Shown here: positions 1-5,065 of the stretch, in pieces | Layout: each line of letters starts with the position of its first letter | Numbering within the stretch: the stretch's first letter is position 1 | Assembly (NCBI GenBank): GCA_023268425.1 | Contig: JALRFN010000387.1 | Location: forward strand, 1-5,549 | Source of the DNA: Burkholderiaceae bacterium | GTDB taxonomy: Bacteria; Pseudomonadota; Gammaproteobacteria; Burkholderiales; Burkholderiaceae_C | Length of the DNA: 5,549 bases | Direction: 5' to 3' | The notes under the pieces: generated by a model | What the model was told of the DNA's origin: nothing | The model's input: the letters and a program-made list of their open reading frames with translations, nothing else | Database searches by the model: none | Position numbers and translations under genes: made by a program

Positions 1-1107
1 GGCGTGGGCGTGATGATTGGCCCCATCTTGGGCCCCAGCCTAGGCGGTTGGTTGACCGAGATGTACAACTGGCGCTGGGTGTTTTACATCAACCTGCCCT
101 TTGGCATCTTGACCTGGGTGGGCCTGGCCGTTTACGTCAGCGAAACCCCGATAGACCCCAAGCGCCGCTTTGACCTGGTGGGCTTCACGCTGCTGGCCCT
201 GGCCATTGGTTGTTTGCAATTGTTGCTGGATCGCGGGCATTCGCTGGATTGGTTCGCCAGCGCGGAAATCACGGCAGAAGCGGTGATTGCGGCCACGGCC
301 TTCGCGATGTTCCTGGTGCACATCTTCACCGGCGAACACACCATCGTCGAGCCTGCGCTGTTTCGCGATCGGAACTACGCGGTGGGCTTGGTGTTCATCT
401 TTGTGGTGGGCATCATTTTGCTGGCCACCATGGCCTTGCTGCCCCCGTTGATGCAGGGCGTGATGGGCTACAAAATCGTCGACATTGGCCTCTTGCTGGC
501 CCCGCGGGGCATCGGCACCATGTTGACCATGATCATCGCCGGGCGACTCACGGGCCGCGTCAGCCCGCGCAGCATGATCATGGCTGGGCTCTGTTTCACC
601 GCCTTGTCGATGTGGGAAATGACCCACTTCGGCCCCTTCGTGCAGGGCTGGGACGTGGTGCGCACCGGTTTGATCCAAGGTGCAGGCTTGGGCCTGATGT
701 TTGTGCCCTTGTCCACCGTGGCGTTTGCGACTCTGGCGCCCCATTACCGCAACGAGGCCACCGCGCTGTTCAGCTTGATGCGCAACATCGGCAGCAGCAT
801 TGGCATTTCCATCGTCATCACCTACTTGGCCCAACGGGTGCAGGCCAACCACGCCGAGTTGGCCGGTTTCATCAACCCCTTTGCGTGGAGCTTGCGCAGC
901 GGCATGGGCGCGGTCCCTGGCTTGAACCCCGCACAAAGCTTGGCCTTGATCAATGGTGAAGTCAGCCGACAAGCCGCCACCCTGGCCTACCTGCACGACT
1001 TTCATTTGATGATGTGGGTGACCCTGGCTGCCCTGCCCCTGGCCTGGCTGCTGCGCGACCCGCGCAAGCAGGCGTCGCCTGGACCGCACGTGGCCGCCGC
1101 CGAATAA
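1..1107 (+). CDS. DHA2-family (EmrB-type) MFS multidrug efflux permease, 3' part
   Basis: This is the C-terminal part of an inner-membrane drug/proton antiporter of the 14-helix DHA2 family. The frame is open from base 1 and stops with TAA at 1105-1107, giving 368 residues; EmrB relatives are about 500 residues, so roughly the first 140 are outside the window and the GTG at position 4 is not the true start. The first residues carry antiporter motif C (G-x-x-x-G-P-x-x-G-P/G-x-x-G-G, residues 3-16), followed by WRWVFYINLPFG (24-35), the hallmark at the end of TM5 in EmrB proteins. A stretch reading LLLDRGHSLDWF is also typical of EmrB. Many hydrophobic segments follow, and the tail is short and polar. 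EmrB permeases normally work with an EmrA/HlyD-type adaptor and a TolC-type channel; any such partner would lie upstream, outside the window. The drug substrate cannot be read from sequence. I am confident of the family, less so of strict orthology to emrB. Confidence 0.93.
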   Translation, partial: GVGVMIGPILGPSLGGWLTEMYNWRWVFYINLPFGILTWVGLAVYVSETPIDPKRRFDLVGFTLLALAIGCLQLLLDRGHSLDWFASAEITAEAVIAATAFAMFLVHIFTGEHTIVEPALFRDRNYAVGLVFIFVVGIILLATMALLPPLMQGVMGYKIVDIGLLLAPRGIGTMLTMIIAGRLTGRVSPRSMIMAGLCFTALSMWEMTHFGPFVQGWDVVRTGLIQGAGLGLMFVPLSTVAFATLAPHYRNEATALFSLMRNIGSSIGISIVITYLAQRVQANHAELAGFINPFAWSLRSGMGAVPGLNPAQSLALINGEVSRQAATLAYLHDFHLMMWVTLAALPLAWLLRDPRKQASPGPHVAAAE

Positions 1108-1115
1108 ATGCACGC

Positions 1116-1140
1116 CCCCATGTCCGGCGCGGACATGGGG
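1116..1140 (+). other. Perfect stem-loop between the efflux gene and yciB
   Basis: The arms 1116-1125 (CCCCATGTCC) and 1131-1140 (GGACATGGGG) are perfectly complementary, and G1126-C1130 extends the stem to 11 bp with a 3-nt loop. It begins 8 bases after the efflux gene's TAA. No T-run follows on the plus strand, so it is not a canonical intrinsic terminator. It could help stabilise the 3' end of the efflux mRNA, end transcription with other factors, or control yciB. Its right arm can also pair with the bases around the yciB start codon. Confidence 0.6.
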
Positions 1141-1147
1141 CAGACCG

Positions 1148-1153
1148 CATAAT
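1148..1153 (+). promoter_or_regulatory. Possible -10 element for yciB (leaderless candidate)
   Basis: CATAAT matches the sigma-70 -10 consensus at five of six positions and ends 8 bases before the yciB ATG at 1162. That spacing would place the transcription start at or next to the start codon. No Shine-Dalgarno-like purine run lies upstream of the ATG (the bases are GCGCCCCC), which fits a leaderless mRNA. No good -35 hexamer is visible at 15-18 bp spacing, so this is a weak prediction. Confidence 0.3.
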
Positions 1154-1161
1154 GCGCCCCC

Positions 1162-1710
1162 ATGCGCATGCTCATTGACTTTCTTCCCATTGGCCTGTTT
1201 GTACTGGTCTACAAGCTCCAAGACATTTATGCGGCCACCGCTGTGCTGATGGCCAGCACCGTGGCGCAAATGTTGTTGATTCGGCGCATCGAGGGCAAGT
1301 TGTCCAAGATGCACCAAGCCACGCTAGCACTGATCTTGGGCTTTGGCGCGCTGACTTTGGTGTTGCACAACGAAGACTTCATCAAATGGAAGCCCACGGT
1401 GCTTTACATCGGCATGTCACTGCTGCTGGCCGGCGCCGCGCTGCTGGGGAAGAAAAACCCCTTGCAAAGCCTATTGGGCACGCAACTGAGCTTGCCCAGC
1501 CCTGTGTGGTCGCGGCTGACTTGGGCGTGGGTGGCGTACTTTGCCTTCATGGGGGCGATCAACGCCTACGTCGCCCACTACTTCACCACCGACGAATGGG
1601 TGGACTTCAAGATTTGGGGTTACATCTTCCCGGTGGTCTTCATCTTGGCGCAAGCGGTTTACGTATCGCGCCACATGCAAGGCAAGGACAGCGAGGCGGA
1701 AGATGCTTGA
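1162..1710 (+). CDS. yciB: Septation protein A / YciB (IspZ family) inner-membrane protein
   Basis: The 182-residue product matches the YciB/intracellular septation protein A family, which is usually about 175-210 residues. Recognisable family blocks are LIDFLP (residues 4-9), FIKWKPT (73-79), GKKN (96-99) and the stretch around WVDFK (146-150), followed by a last membrane helix and SRHM. Five to six hydrophobic segments are spread through the protein, so it sits in the inner membrane. YciB is known to influence cell-envelope synthesis and septum formation and to interact with division and elongation proteins; its biochemical activity is not settled. I chose ATG 1162 over ATG 1168 because the family begins M-x-x-LIDF. 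There is no convincing ribosome-binding site. The 3' end overlaps the BolA-family gene by 8 bases, implying one transcript and coupled translation. Confidence 0.96.
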   Translation: MRMLIDFLPIGLFVLVYKLQDIYAATAVLMASTVAQMLLIRRIEGKLSKMHQATLALILGFGALTLVLHNEDFIKWKPTVLYIGMSLLLAGAALLGKKNPLQSLLGTQLSLPSPVWSRLTWAWVAYFAFMGAINAYVAHYFTTDEWVDFKIWGYIFPVVFILAQAVYVSRHMQGKDSEAEDA

Positions 1711-1975
1711 AGTCACCGCCTCGGCTTTGGAGCAGCGCTTGCGCGAGCGCTTTGCCCCCACCCAACTGAGCGTTCAAGACGAGTCCGCCGCCCACGCGGG
1801 CCACATGGAGTCCAGCGCCGCCCACGGCACCCACTTTCGCGTGCGCATCAGCAGCAGCGCTTTCCAGGGGGTGAGCCGGGTTCAGCGCCATCGGCTTGTG
1901 TATGATGCCCTCGACGATTTTTTCGCCGCAGGCTTGCACGCCTTGGCCTTACAAACCGAGCAGCCTGCCGACTGA
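1703..1975 (+). CDS. bolA: BolA-family protein (BolA1-like)
   Basis: This small gene encodes 90 residues. The start is ATG 1703, inside the end of yciB, preceded by GAGG at 1693-1696 with 6-nt spacing; the frame is open further upstream to 1541, but those codons lie inside yciB and do not look like BolA. The fold signature is clear: V-x-D-E-S (residues 24-28), H-A-G-H (31-34), T-H-F-R-V (43-47), an S-x-x-F-x-G stretch (51-56), the invariant R-H-R (62-64) and HALAL (79-83). BolA proteins bind [2Fe-2S] clusters together with monothiol glutaredoxins, through the RHR histidine, and some members act in envelope-stress transcription control. No glutaredoxin gene is in the window. The product is probably cytosolic. 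The symbol is a family-level assignment; BolA, IbaG and eukaryotic BOLA1 subtypes cannot be fully separated here, though the HAGH loop looks BolA/BOLA1-like. It is co-transcribed with yciB and followed 5 bases later by a terminator-like hairpin. Confidence 0.94.
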   Translation: MLEVTASALEQRLRERFAPTQLSVQDESAAHAGHMESSAAHGTHFRVRISSSAFQGVSRVQRHRLVYDALDDFFAAGLHALALQTEQPAD

Positions 1976-1980
1976 ACCGG

Positions 1981-2017
1981 AACCTTTGCAGCCCCCTGGG
2001 CTCAAAGGTTTTTCTTT
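1981..2017 (+). terminator. Rho-independent terminator downstream of the BolA-family gene
   Basis: The left arm 1981-1994 pairs with the right arm 1998-2010: AACCTTTG with CAAAGGTT, then AGCCC with GGGCT, leaving one bulged C at 1989 and a 3-nt loop (1995-1997). A T-rich run (TTTTTCTTT, 2009-2017) follows directly. This is 13 paired bases plus a U-tract only on the plus strand, so it fits termination of the yciB-bolA transcript. It lies in the 67-base gap before the isomerase gene and may be partial, allowing read-through. Confidence 0.72.
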
Positions 2018-2042
2018 GACTTTCACAGAGCCAACTTCTTCC

Positions 2043-2810
2043 ATGAAACACACCTTGATCGCCCTGAGCCTGTTCGCTGCAGGCACTGCGATGGCGCAAA
2101 ACGTTGCTGTCGTCAACGGCAAACCCATTCCCTTGGCCCGCATGAGCATGCTGGAGCGCCAGGTCACCGAAGCCGGTCAGAAAGTGACCGATGAGATCAA
2201 ACAAAAAATCCGCGACGAACTGGTCACTCGAGAAATCTTCGTGCAAGAAGCCTTGGCGCGTGGCCTGAACAAAAGCCCCGAGTTTGTTGACCAGATGGAA
2301 CTGGCCCGCTCCAGCTTGCTGATCCGCCAGCTGGTGGCCGATGAAAAGGCCAAGCACCCCATCACCGACGCACAAATCAAAGGCGAGTACGACCGCGTGG
2401 TCGGTGCCATGAATGCCCAGGAATACAACGCCAGCCACATCTTGGTGGAAGACGAGGCCAAGGCCAAAGACCTGATCAAACAAATCCAAGGCGGTGCAGA
2501 CTTTGCCGAACTGGCCAAGCAAAACTCCAAAGACCCCGGTTCTGGCGCCAATGGCGGCGCGCTGGACTGGGCCACGCCAGACAGCTACGTGCCGGAGTTC
2601 TCTGGCGCGATGGTCAAGTTGGCCAAAGGCGAAGTCACCAGCGAGCCAGTGAAAAGCCAGTTTGGCTGGCACATCATCAAACTGATGGACACCCGCAAAG
2701 CCGCCGCGCCGGACTTTGCTCAAGTCAAAGACGCCGTGCGCAAGTCCTTGGAGCAACGCCAGATGGCCGAGTTCGAAGGCAAGCTGCGCAAAAACGCCCG
2801 CATCCAGTAA
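2043..2810 (+). CDS. Periplasmic parvulin-type peptidyl-prolyl cis-trans isomerase (PpiC/SurA family)
   Basis: The 255-residue product is an exported foldase that catalyses cis-trans isomerisation of X-Pro bonds in envelope proteins. ATG 2043 is chosen because it begins a clean Sec signal peptide: basic MKH, hydrophobic LIALSLFAAG, and an A-M-A cleavage site after residue 18. Upstream in-frame codons from 1896 lie inside the BolA gene. Residues 19-125 form a helical SurA-N-like region starting with VAVVNGKPI. The parvulin domain spans about 129-216, with ASHILV (130-135), the S-K-D-P-G-S stretch (162-167) and G-G-x-L-x-W (171-176), PEF (184-186) and the closing FGWHIIKL (207-214). A charged helical tail follows. 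No lipobox cysteine is present, so it should be soluble in the periplasm. The ribosome-binding site is weak (AGAG at 2027-2030, 12 nt away). It resembles the PpiC-like proteins of Burkholderiales and could substitute for or supplement SurA/PpiD; the client proteins are unknown. Confidence 0.95.
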   Translation: MKHTLIALSLFAAGTAMAQNVAVVNGKPIPLARMSMLERQVTEAGQKVTDEIKQKIRDELVTREIFVQEALARGLNKSPEFVDQMELARSSLLIRQLVADEKAKHPITDAQIKGEYDRVVGAMNAQEYNASHILVEDEAKAKDLIKQIQGGADFAELAKQNSKDPGSGANGGALDWATPDSYVPEFSGAMVKLAKGEVTSEPVKSQFGWHIIKLMDTRKAAAPDFAQVKDAVRKSLEQRQMAEFEGKLRKNARIQ

Positions 2811-2828
2811 GTTCCCGATGCCGGATCG

Positions 2829-2853
2829 AACGCACCTTTGGGTGCGTTTTTTT
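2829..2853 (+). terminator. Rho-independent terminator of the isomerase gene
   Basis: A perfect 8-bp stem (AACGCACC at 2829-2836, GGTGCGTT at 2841-2848) with a TTTG loop runs into seven consecutive T bases (2847-2853). It starts 18 bases after the isomerase stop. On the minus strand the same hairpin is not followed by a T-run, so it primarily serves the plus-strand gene, although the facing acyltransferase gene ends only 5 bases beyond it. Confidence 0.93.
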
Positions 2854-2857
2854 ATGC

Positions 2858-3619
2858 TCAGACAGCCGCCAAGACTTCGGCCAGCTCAAAACCAGCCAGC
2901 ATCAAAGGTTGATGCAGCATATAAACCAACAAGCTGTGGCGACCCATGAAACGCACGACGCGCGACAAAGCGCCCTCGCCACGCCAGCCACTCCAGGCCG
3001 AGCGCTCGCGTGACCACCACCACGCCCCCACGGCAACGCCCAGCAACATGACGCCCCACCAAGGCGCCAGCGGTGCGTAGTCTTCGGTGTGGGGCTTGTG
3101 ACTGACCCAACCCAACACATTGCCCGGTGGTGCATTGAACCAAGTCTGCCAGGCCGCGTCGTGCAACCCAGCTGGCACCCACCAAGCTGAGCTCCAGATC
3201 AGCACGCCCAGCACAGCCCAGGCCCAAGGCCCGAGCGACAGGGACTTGAGCGCGCGGGTCAGCAACCACATCAAGGCAAAGGCGTGCAAGACCCCGAAAT
3301 AAATCCACGTCTGCGGAAATGACACATACGAGCTGGCGCTCACCAATACCGCGCACCCTGCGACCTGTGCCCAGCGCCGCCAAAACGCCGCCGCAGTTTG
3401 ACCACCACGCCACGCCAAGGCCTGCGACAGCCCGGCCGTGAACATGAACAGGCTGACGATGCTGGCACGCTGCACCGTCCAAAACGGATCAGCCAGCATT
3501 TGCCAGCGCGCCCAGCCATACCAATTCAAATCGAAGCAAAAGTGATAGCCGATCATCCACACCACGGCCACCCCGCGCAGCGCGTCGACCCAAGCCGTGC
3601 GCGGCGCGACCCCACTCAT
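2858..3619 (-). CDS. DUF1624 / heparan-alpha-glucosaminide N-acetyltransferase-like membrane protein
   Basis: The 253-residue integral membrane protein belongs to the DUF1624 (HGSNAT catalytic-like) acyltransferase family. The N-terminal signature is clear: a D-A-L-R-G block (residues 12-16), M22, H26 and D30 in the first helix. The C-terminal signature G-R-H-S-L-L-V-Y (226-233) then H-Q-P (236-238) is shared with many membrane acyltransferases. About seven hydrophobic segments are visible. Human HGSNAT moves acetyl groups from cytosolic acetyl-CoA across the membrane to glucosamine; bacterial relatives are thought to modify envelope or periplasmic sugars, but the substrate here is unknown. 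The start is the ATG at 3619-3617, which overlaps the hydrolase TGA (3616-3618), with GGAGG (3634-3630) 10 nt upstream; the open frame extends to 3709, but those codons lie inside the hydrolase and precede the domain. It is translationally coupled to the hydrolase. No U-tract terminator is seen after its stop on this strand. Confidence 0.9.
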   Translation of the reverse strand: MSGVAPRTAWVDALRGVAVVWMIGYHFCFDLNWYGWARWQMLADPFWTVQRASIVSLFMFTAGLSQALAWRGGQTAAAFWRRWAQVAGCAVLVSASSYVSFPQTWIYFGVLHAFALMWLLTRALKSLSLGPWAWAVLGVLIWSSAWWVPAGLHDAAWQTWFNAPPGNVLGWVSHKPHTEDYAPLAPWWGVMLLGVAVGAWWWSRERSAWSGWRGEGALSRVVRFMGRHSLLVYMLHQPLMLAGFELAEVLAAV

Positions 3620-4359
3620 GCGCGGGCGGCCTCCAAGAACAATGCGGCCAAAGCCTCGGGGGCATTGACCATGGGATCGTGACCGATATCCATGGCGCGA
3701 TAACGCCATGATGCATCCGCCTTGACCCGCGCCCGGCTGACATCCAACAAGCCCAACGACGGGTTGACGCAGTCAATGAAGGTGCGCGGCAGCGCTGCCA
3801 AAGCCGCGTCGTCCACCTGCACGGGAGAACGAAACACACCCAAAGGTTGTGGCGTCTGGCGGCGGTTGACCCAATCGCGATCCGAACCATCCAGACCGAA
3901 CACCGAGGCATCGGGCGCGGGCAAAAACACGCCTCCTCCGAGGGTCATGCCGACTTCCACGCGCTGTTCGGCCAAATCTGGGGCCATCAAGTCATACCAA
4001 GATTCGCCGTTGCGCGGTGTGTGCGCGTCCAGAAACACCAAGTGCTGCAGCAACTCGGTGCGCCCTTGCCGCTGCATGGCACCCACGACCCCCGTCATGA
4101 CCAAGCCGCCATAACTGTGACCGACCAAGACGATGCGGCGCAGTTCCTCCGCCTCAATCAGCCCCAGCACGTCTTGCACATGCGTTTTCAGCGTGATTTG
4201 AGCGCCAAGCAAATGCCGCCGCTCGCCCACGCCTGTGAGGGTGATGGCGTGACTCTCAAAGCCCGCCGCGTGCAAATGCGGACGCACCCGCGACCAGCAC
4301 CAGGCGCCGTGCCAAGAACCGTGGATCAACAAAAAAACCGCTTGATCAGAAATAACCAT
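3616..4359 (-). CDS. Alpha/beta hydrolase, HNL/methylesterase-like (SABP2-type) family
   Basis: The 247-residue product has the layout of the plant-type hydroxynitrile lyase/methylesterase branch of alpha/beta hydrolases: V-F-L-L-I-H-G-S-W-H-G-A-W-C-W (residues 8-22, oxyanion region), L-T-G-V-G-E-R (41-47), and the nucleophile elbow G-H-S-Y-G-G (80-85) with Ser82. The catalytic His is most likely His227 in IGHDPMV, near the C-terminus. The usual acid position, three residues after the Cys of the Y-I-x-C-x-x-D strand, is Pro200 here (FIDCVNPS); Asp196 or Asp206 may take the role. There is no signal peptide, so it is cytosolic. It probably hydrolyses a small ester, with unknown substrate. ATG 4359-4357 is the only reasonable start, as the core strand begins at residue 8; the ribosome-binding site is poor. 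It is the first gene of a two-gene minus-strand unit and is divergent from the unknown gene at 4395, with 35 bp between starts. Confidence 0.92.
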   Translation of the reverse strand: MVISDQAVFLLIHGSWHGAWCWSRVRPHLHAAGFESHAITLTGVGERRHLLGAQITLKTHVQDVLGLIEAEELRRIVLVGHSYGGLVMTGVVGAMQRQGRTELLQHLVFLDAHTPRNGESWYDLMAPDLAEQRVEVGMTLGGGVFLPAPDASVFGLDGSDRDWVNRRQTPQPLGVFRSPVQVDDAALAALPRTFIDCVNPSLGLLDVSRARVKADASWRYRAMDIGHDPMVNAPEALAALFLEAARA

Positions 4360-4383
4360 GGTGAGAAGCTCGCTGGCAAATCA

Positions 4384-4388
4384 GGGAG
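4384..4388 (+). promoter_or_regulatory. Strong ribosome-binding site of the unknown gene
   Basis: GGGAG lies 6 nt before ATG 4395 inside the purine-rich run AGGGAGAACAAA. It is the best-placed Shine-Dalgarno sequence in the window and supports both that the 4395 gene is real and that this start is correct. Confidence 0.85.
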
Positions 4389-4394
4389 AACAAA

Positions 4395-5057
4395 ATGAAA
4401 AACAAAGACAATCAAGTCTACGCCGCACTGGGTCAATCGATTGTCGCGATGCAACGTGAATTGGGCTTTGGCAGCCTGGCGAAGCGCGACATGGAGTTGA
4501 TGATTTTTCACCACATGCGGCAGTTGAGCGTTTTTGACGGGCTCGACAACTATGGCTTGGCCAATGCGTTGAAGGTCCCTGAGTCGCGCATCAAGACGCT
4601 GCGACTTGCCGCTTTTTTGAAACACGACGCGGCCGACCGCGACGCCATCCTCAAACGCGTGTTCGCGCGCCTAGCGGACCCAAAGCACCACCCACAGGTG
4701 CGCGATCAACAAATCGAAATCTCCGTCGAAGATCCGGTTGAACGTCGAGAACTTGAAAAAGCCCTGAAGGACATCGGCTCCCATGCGGATTACCGGTTCA
4801 ACGCCGAATTGTTGCGCGTCGACCCCGTTCGACTCTTGGCACTCATGAGCGAGTACTTGGGCAGCTCGGCGCAAAGACAGATGAACGACTTGCTCAGCAC
4901 CATTGCTATCGATGACAAAGCCAATGCCGAACAACTCAAGCAAGCGAAAACCTGGGGTGAAAAATTGAAGGCGCTCAAAGACATGGCCCTGGATGGCTCC
5001 GCGCTTCTTGGCACCGTCATCAGCGCAGCCCAGCTCTATGTGTCGTTAGTGACTTGA
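4395..5057 (+). CDS. Unrecognised 220-residue protein with predicted helix-turn-helix and C-terminal hydrophobic helix
   Basis: I do not recognise this family. The gene is supported by a strong ribosome-binding site, 220 uninterrupted codons ending in TGA 5055-5057, and a protein-like composition. The sequence suggests three parts. Residues 27-78 are helical and include a likely helix-turn-helix (YGLANALK - VPE - SRIKTLRLAAFLK, 53-76). Residues 106-151 read as a strand (QIEISVED) then helices (VERRELEKALKDIG and FNAELLRVDPVRLLALM). Residues 175-199 are charged and helical, ending in a hydrophobic segment, LLGTVISAAQLYVSLV (204-219), long enough to be a marginal membrane helix or a buried helix. 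No signal peptide or enzyme motif is visible. G+C is lower than in the nearby acyltransferase gene (268 of 480 at 4441-4920 against 159 of 240 at 3001-3240, counted by hand). It stands alone between minus-strand genes, divergent on one side and convergent on the other. It might be a regulator, or a sensor/effector of an accessory system; both are speculation. Confidence 0.85.
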   Translation: MKNKDNQVYAALGQSIVAMQRELGFGSLAKRDMELMIFHHMRQLSVFDGLDNYGLANALKVPESRIKTLRLAAFLKHDAADRDAILKRVFARLADPKHHPQVRDQQIEISVEDPVERRELEKALKDIGSHADYRFNAELLRVDPVRLLALMSEYLGSSAQRQMNDLLSTIAIDDKANAEQLKQAKTWGEKLKALKDMALDGSALLGTVISAAQLYVSLVT

Positions 5058-5065
5058 GCGGCCAA

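Noticed and set aside
210..959. A 249-codon plus-strand frame inside the efflux gene.
   Set aside because: It overlaps the clear EmrB-type frame throughout, and its Arg/His/Gly-rich product has no membrane helices or motif.
40..1317. A 425-codon open frame on the minus strand, longer than the efflux gene fragment it opposes.
   Set aside because: Its product is a His/Gln/Gly-rich low-complexity string with no domain, exactly what antisense reading of GC-biased membrane-protein codons produces, and it crosses the ends of two convincing genes.
1541..1702. An upstream extension of the BolA frame to ATG 1541.
   Set aside because: These codons lie inside yciB and do not resemble BolA; ATG 1703 has a well-placed GAGG site and gives a normal family length.
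1896..2042. An upstream extension of the isomerase frame beginning at ATG 1896.
   Set aside because: It would overlap the BolA gene and bury the evident signal peptide that begins at ATG 2043.
1848..2756. A 302-codon minus-strand open frame opposite the BolA and isomerase genes.
   Set aside because: The plus-strand genes have signal peptide, motifs and terminators; the antisense product shows no family features and is a codon-bias shadow.
3620..3709. A 30-residue N-terminal extension of the acyltransferase.
   Set aside because: It is Arg/Gly/Ser-rich, lies inside the hydrolase gene, and precedes the family's normal N-terminal signature; the ATG overlapping the hydrolase stop is preferred.
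4326..4625. A 99-codon minus-strand frame spanning the divergent junction.
   Set aside because: It overlaps the starts of both flanking genes, has no convincing ribosome-binding site, and shows no recognisable domain.
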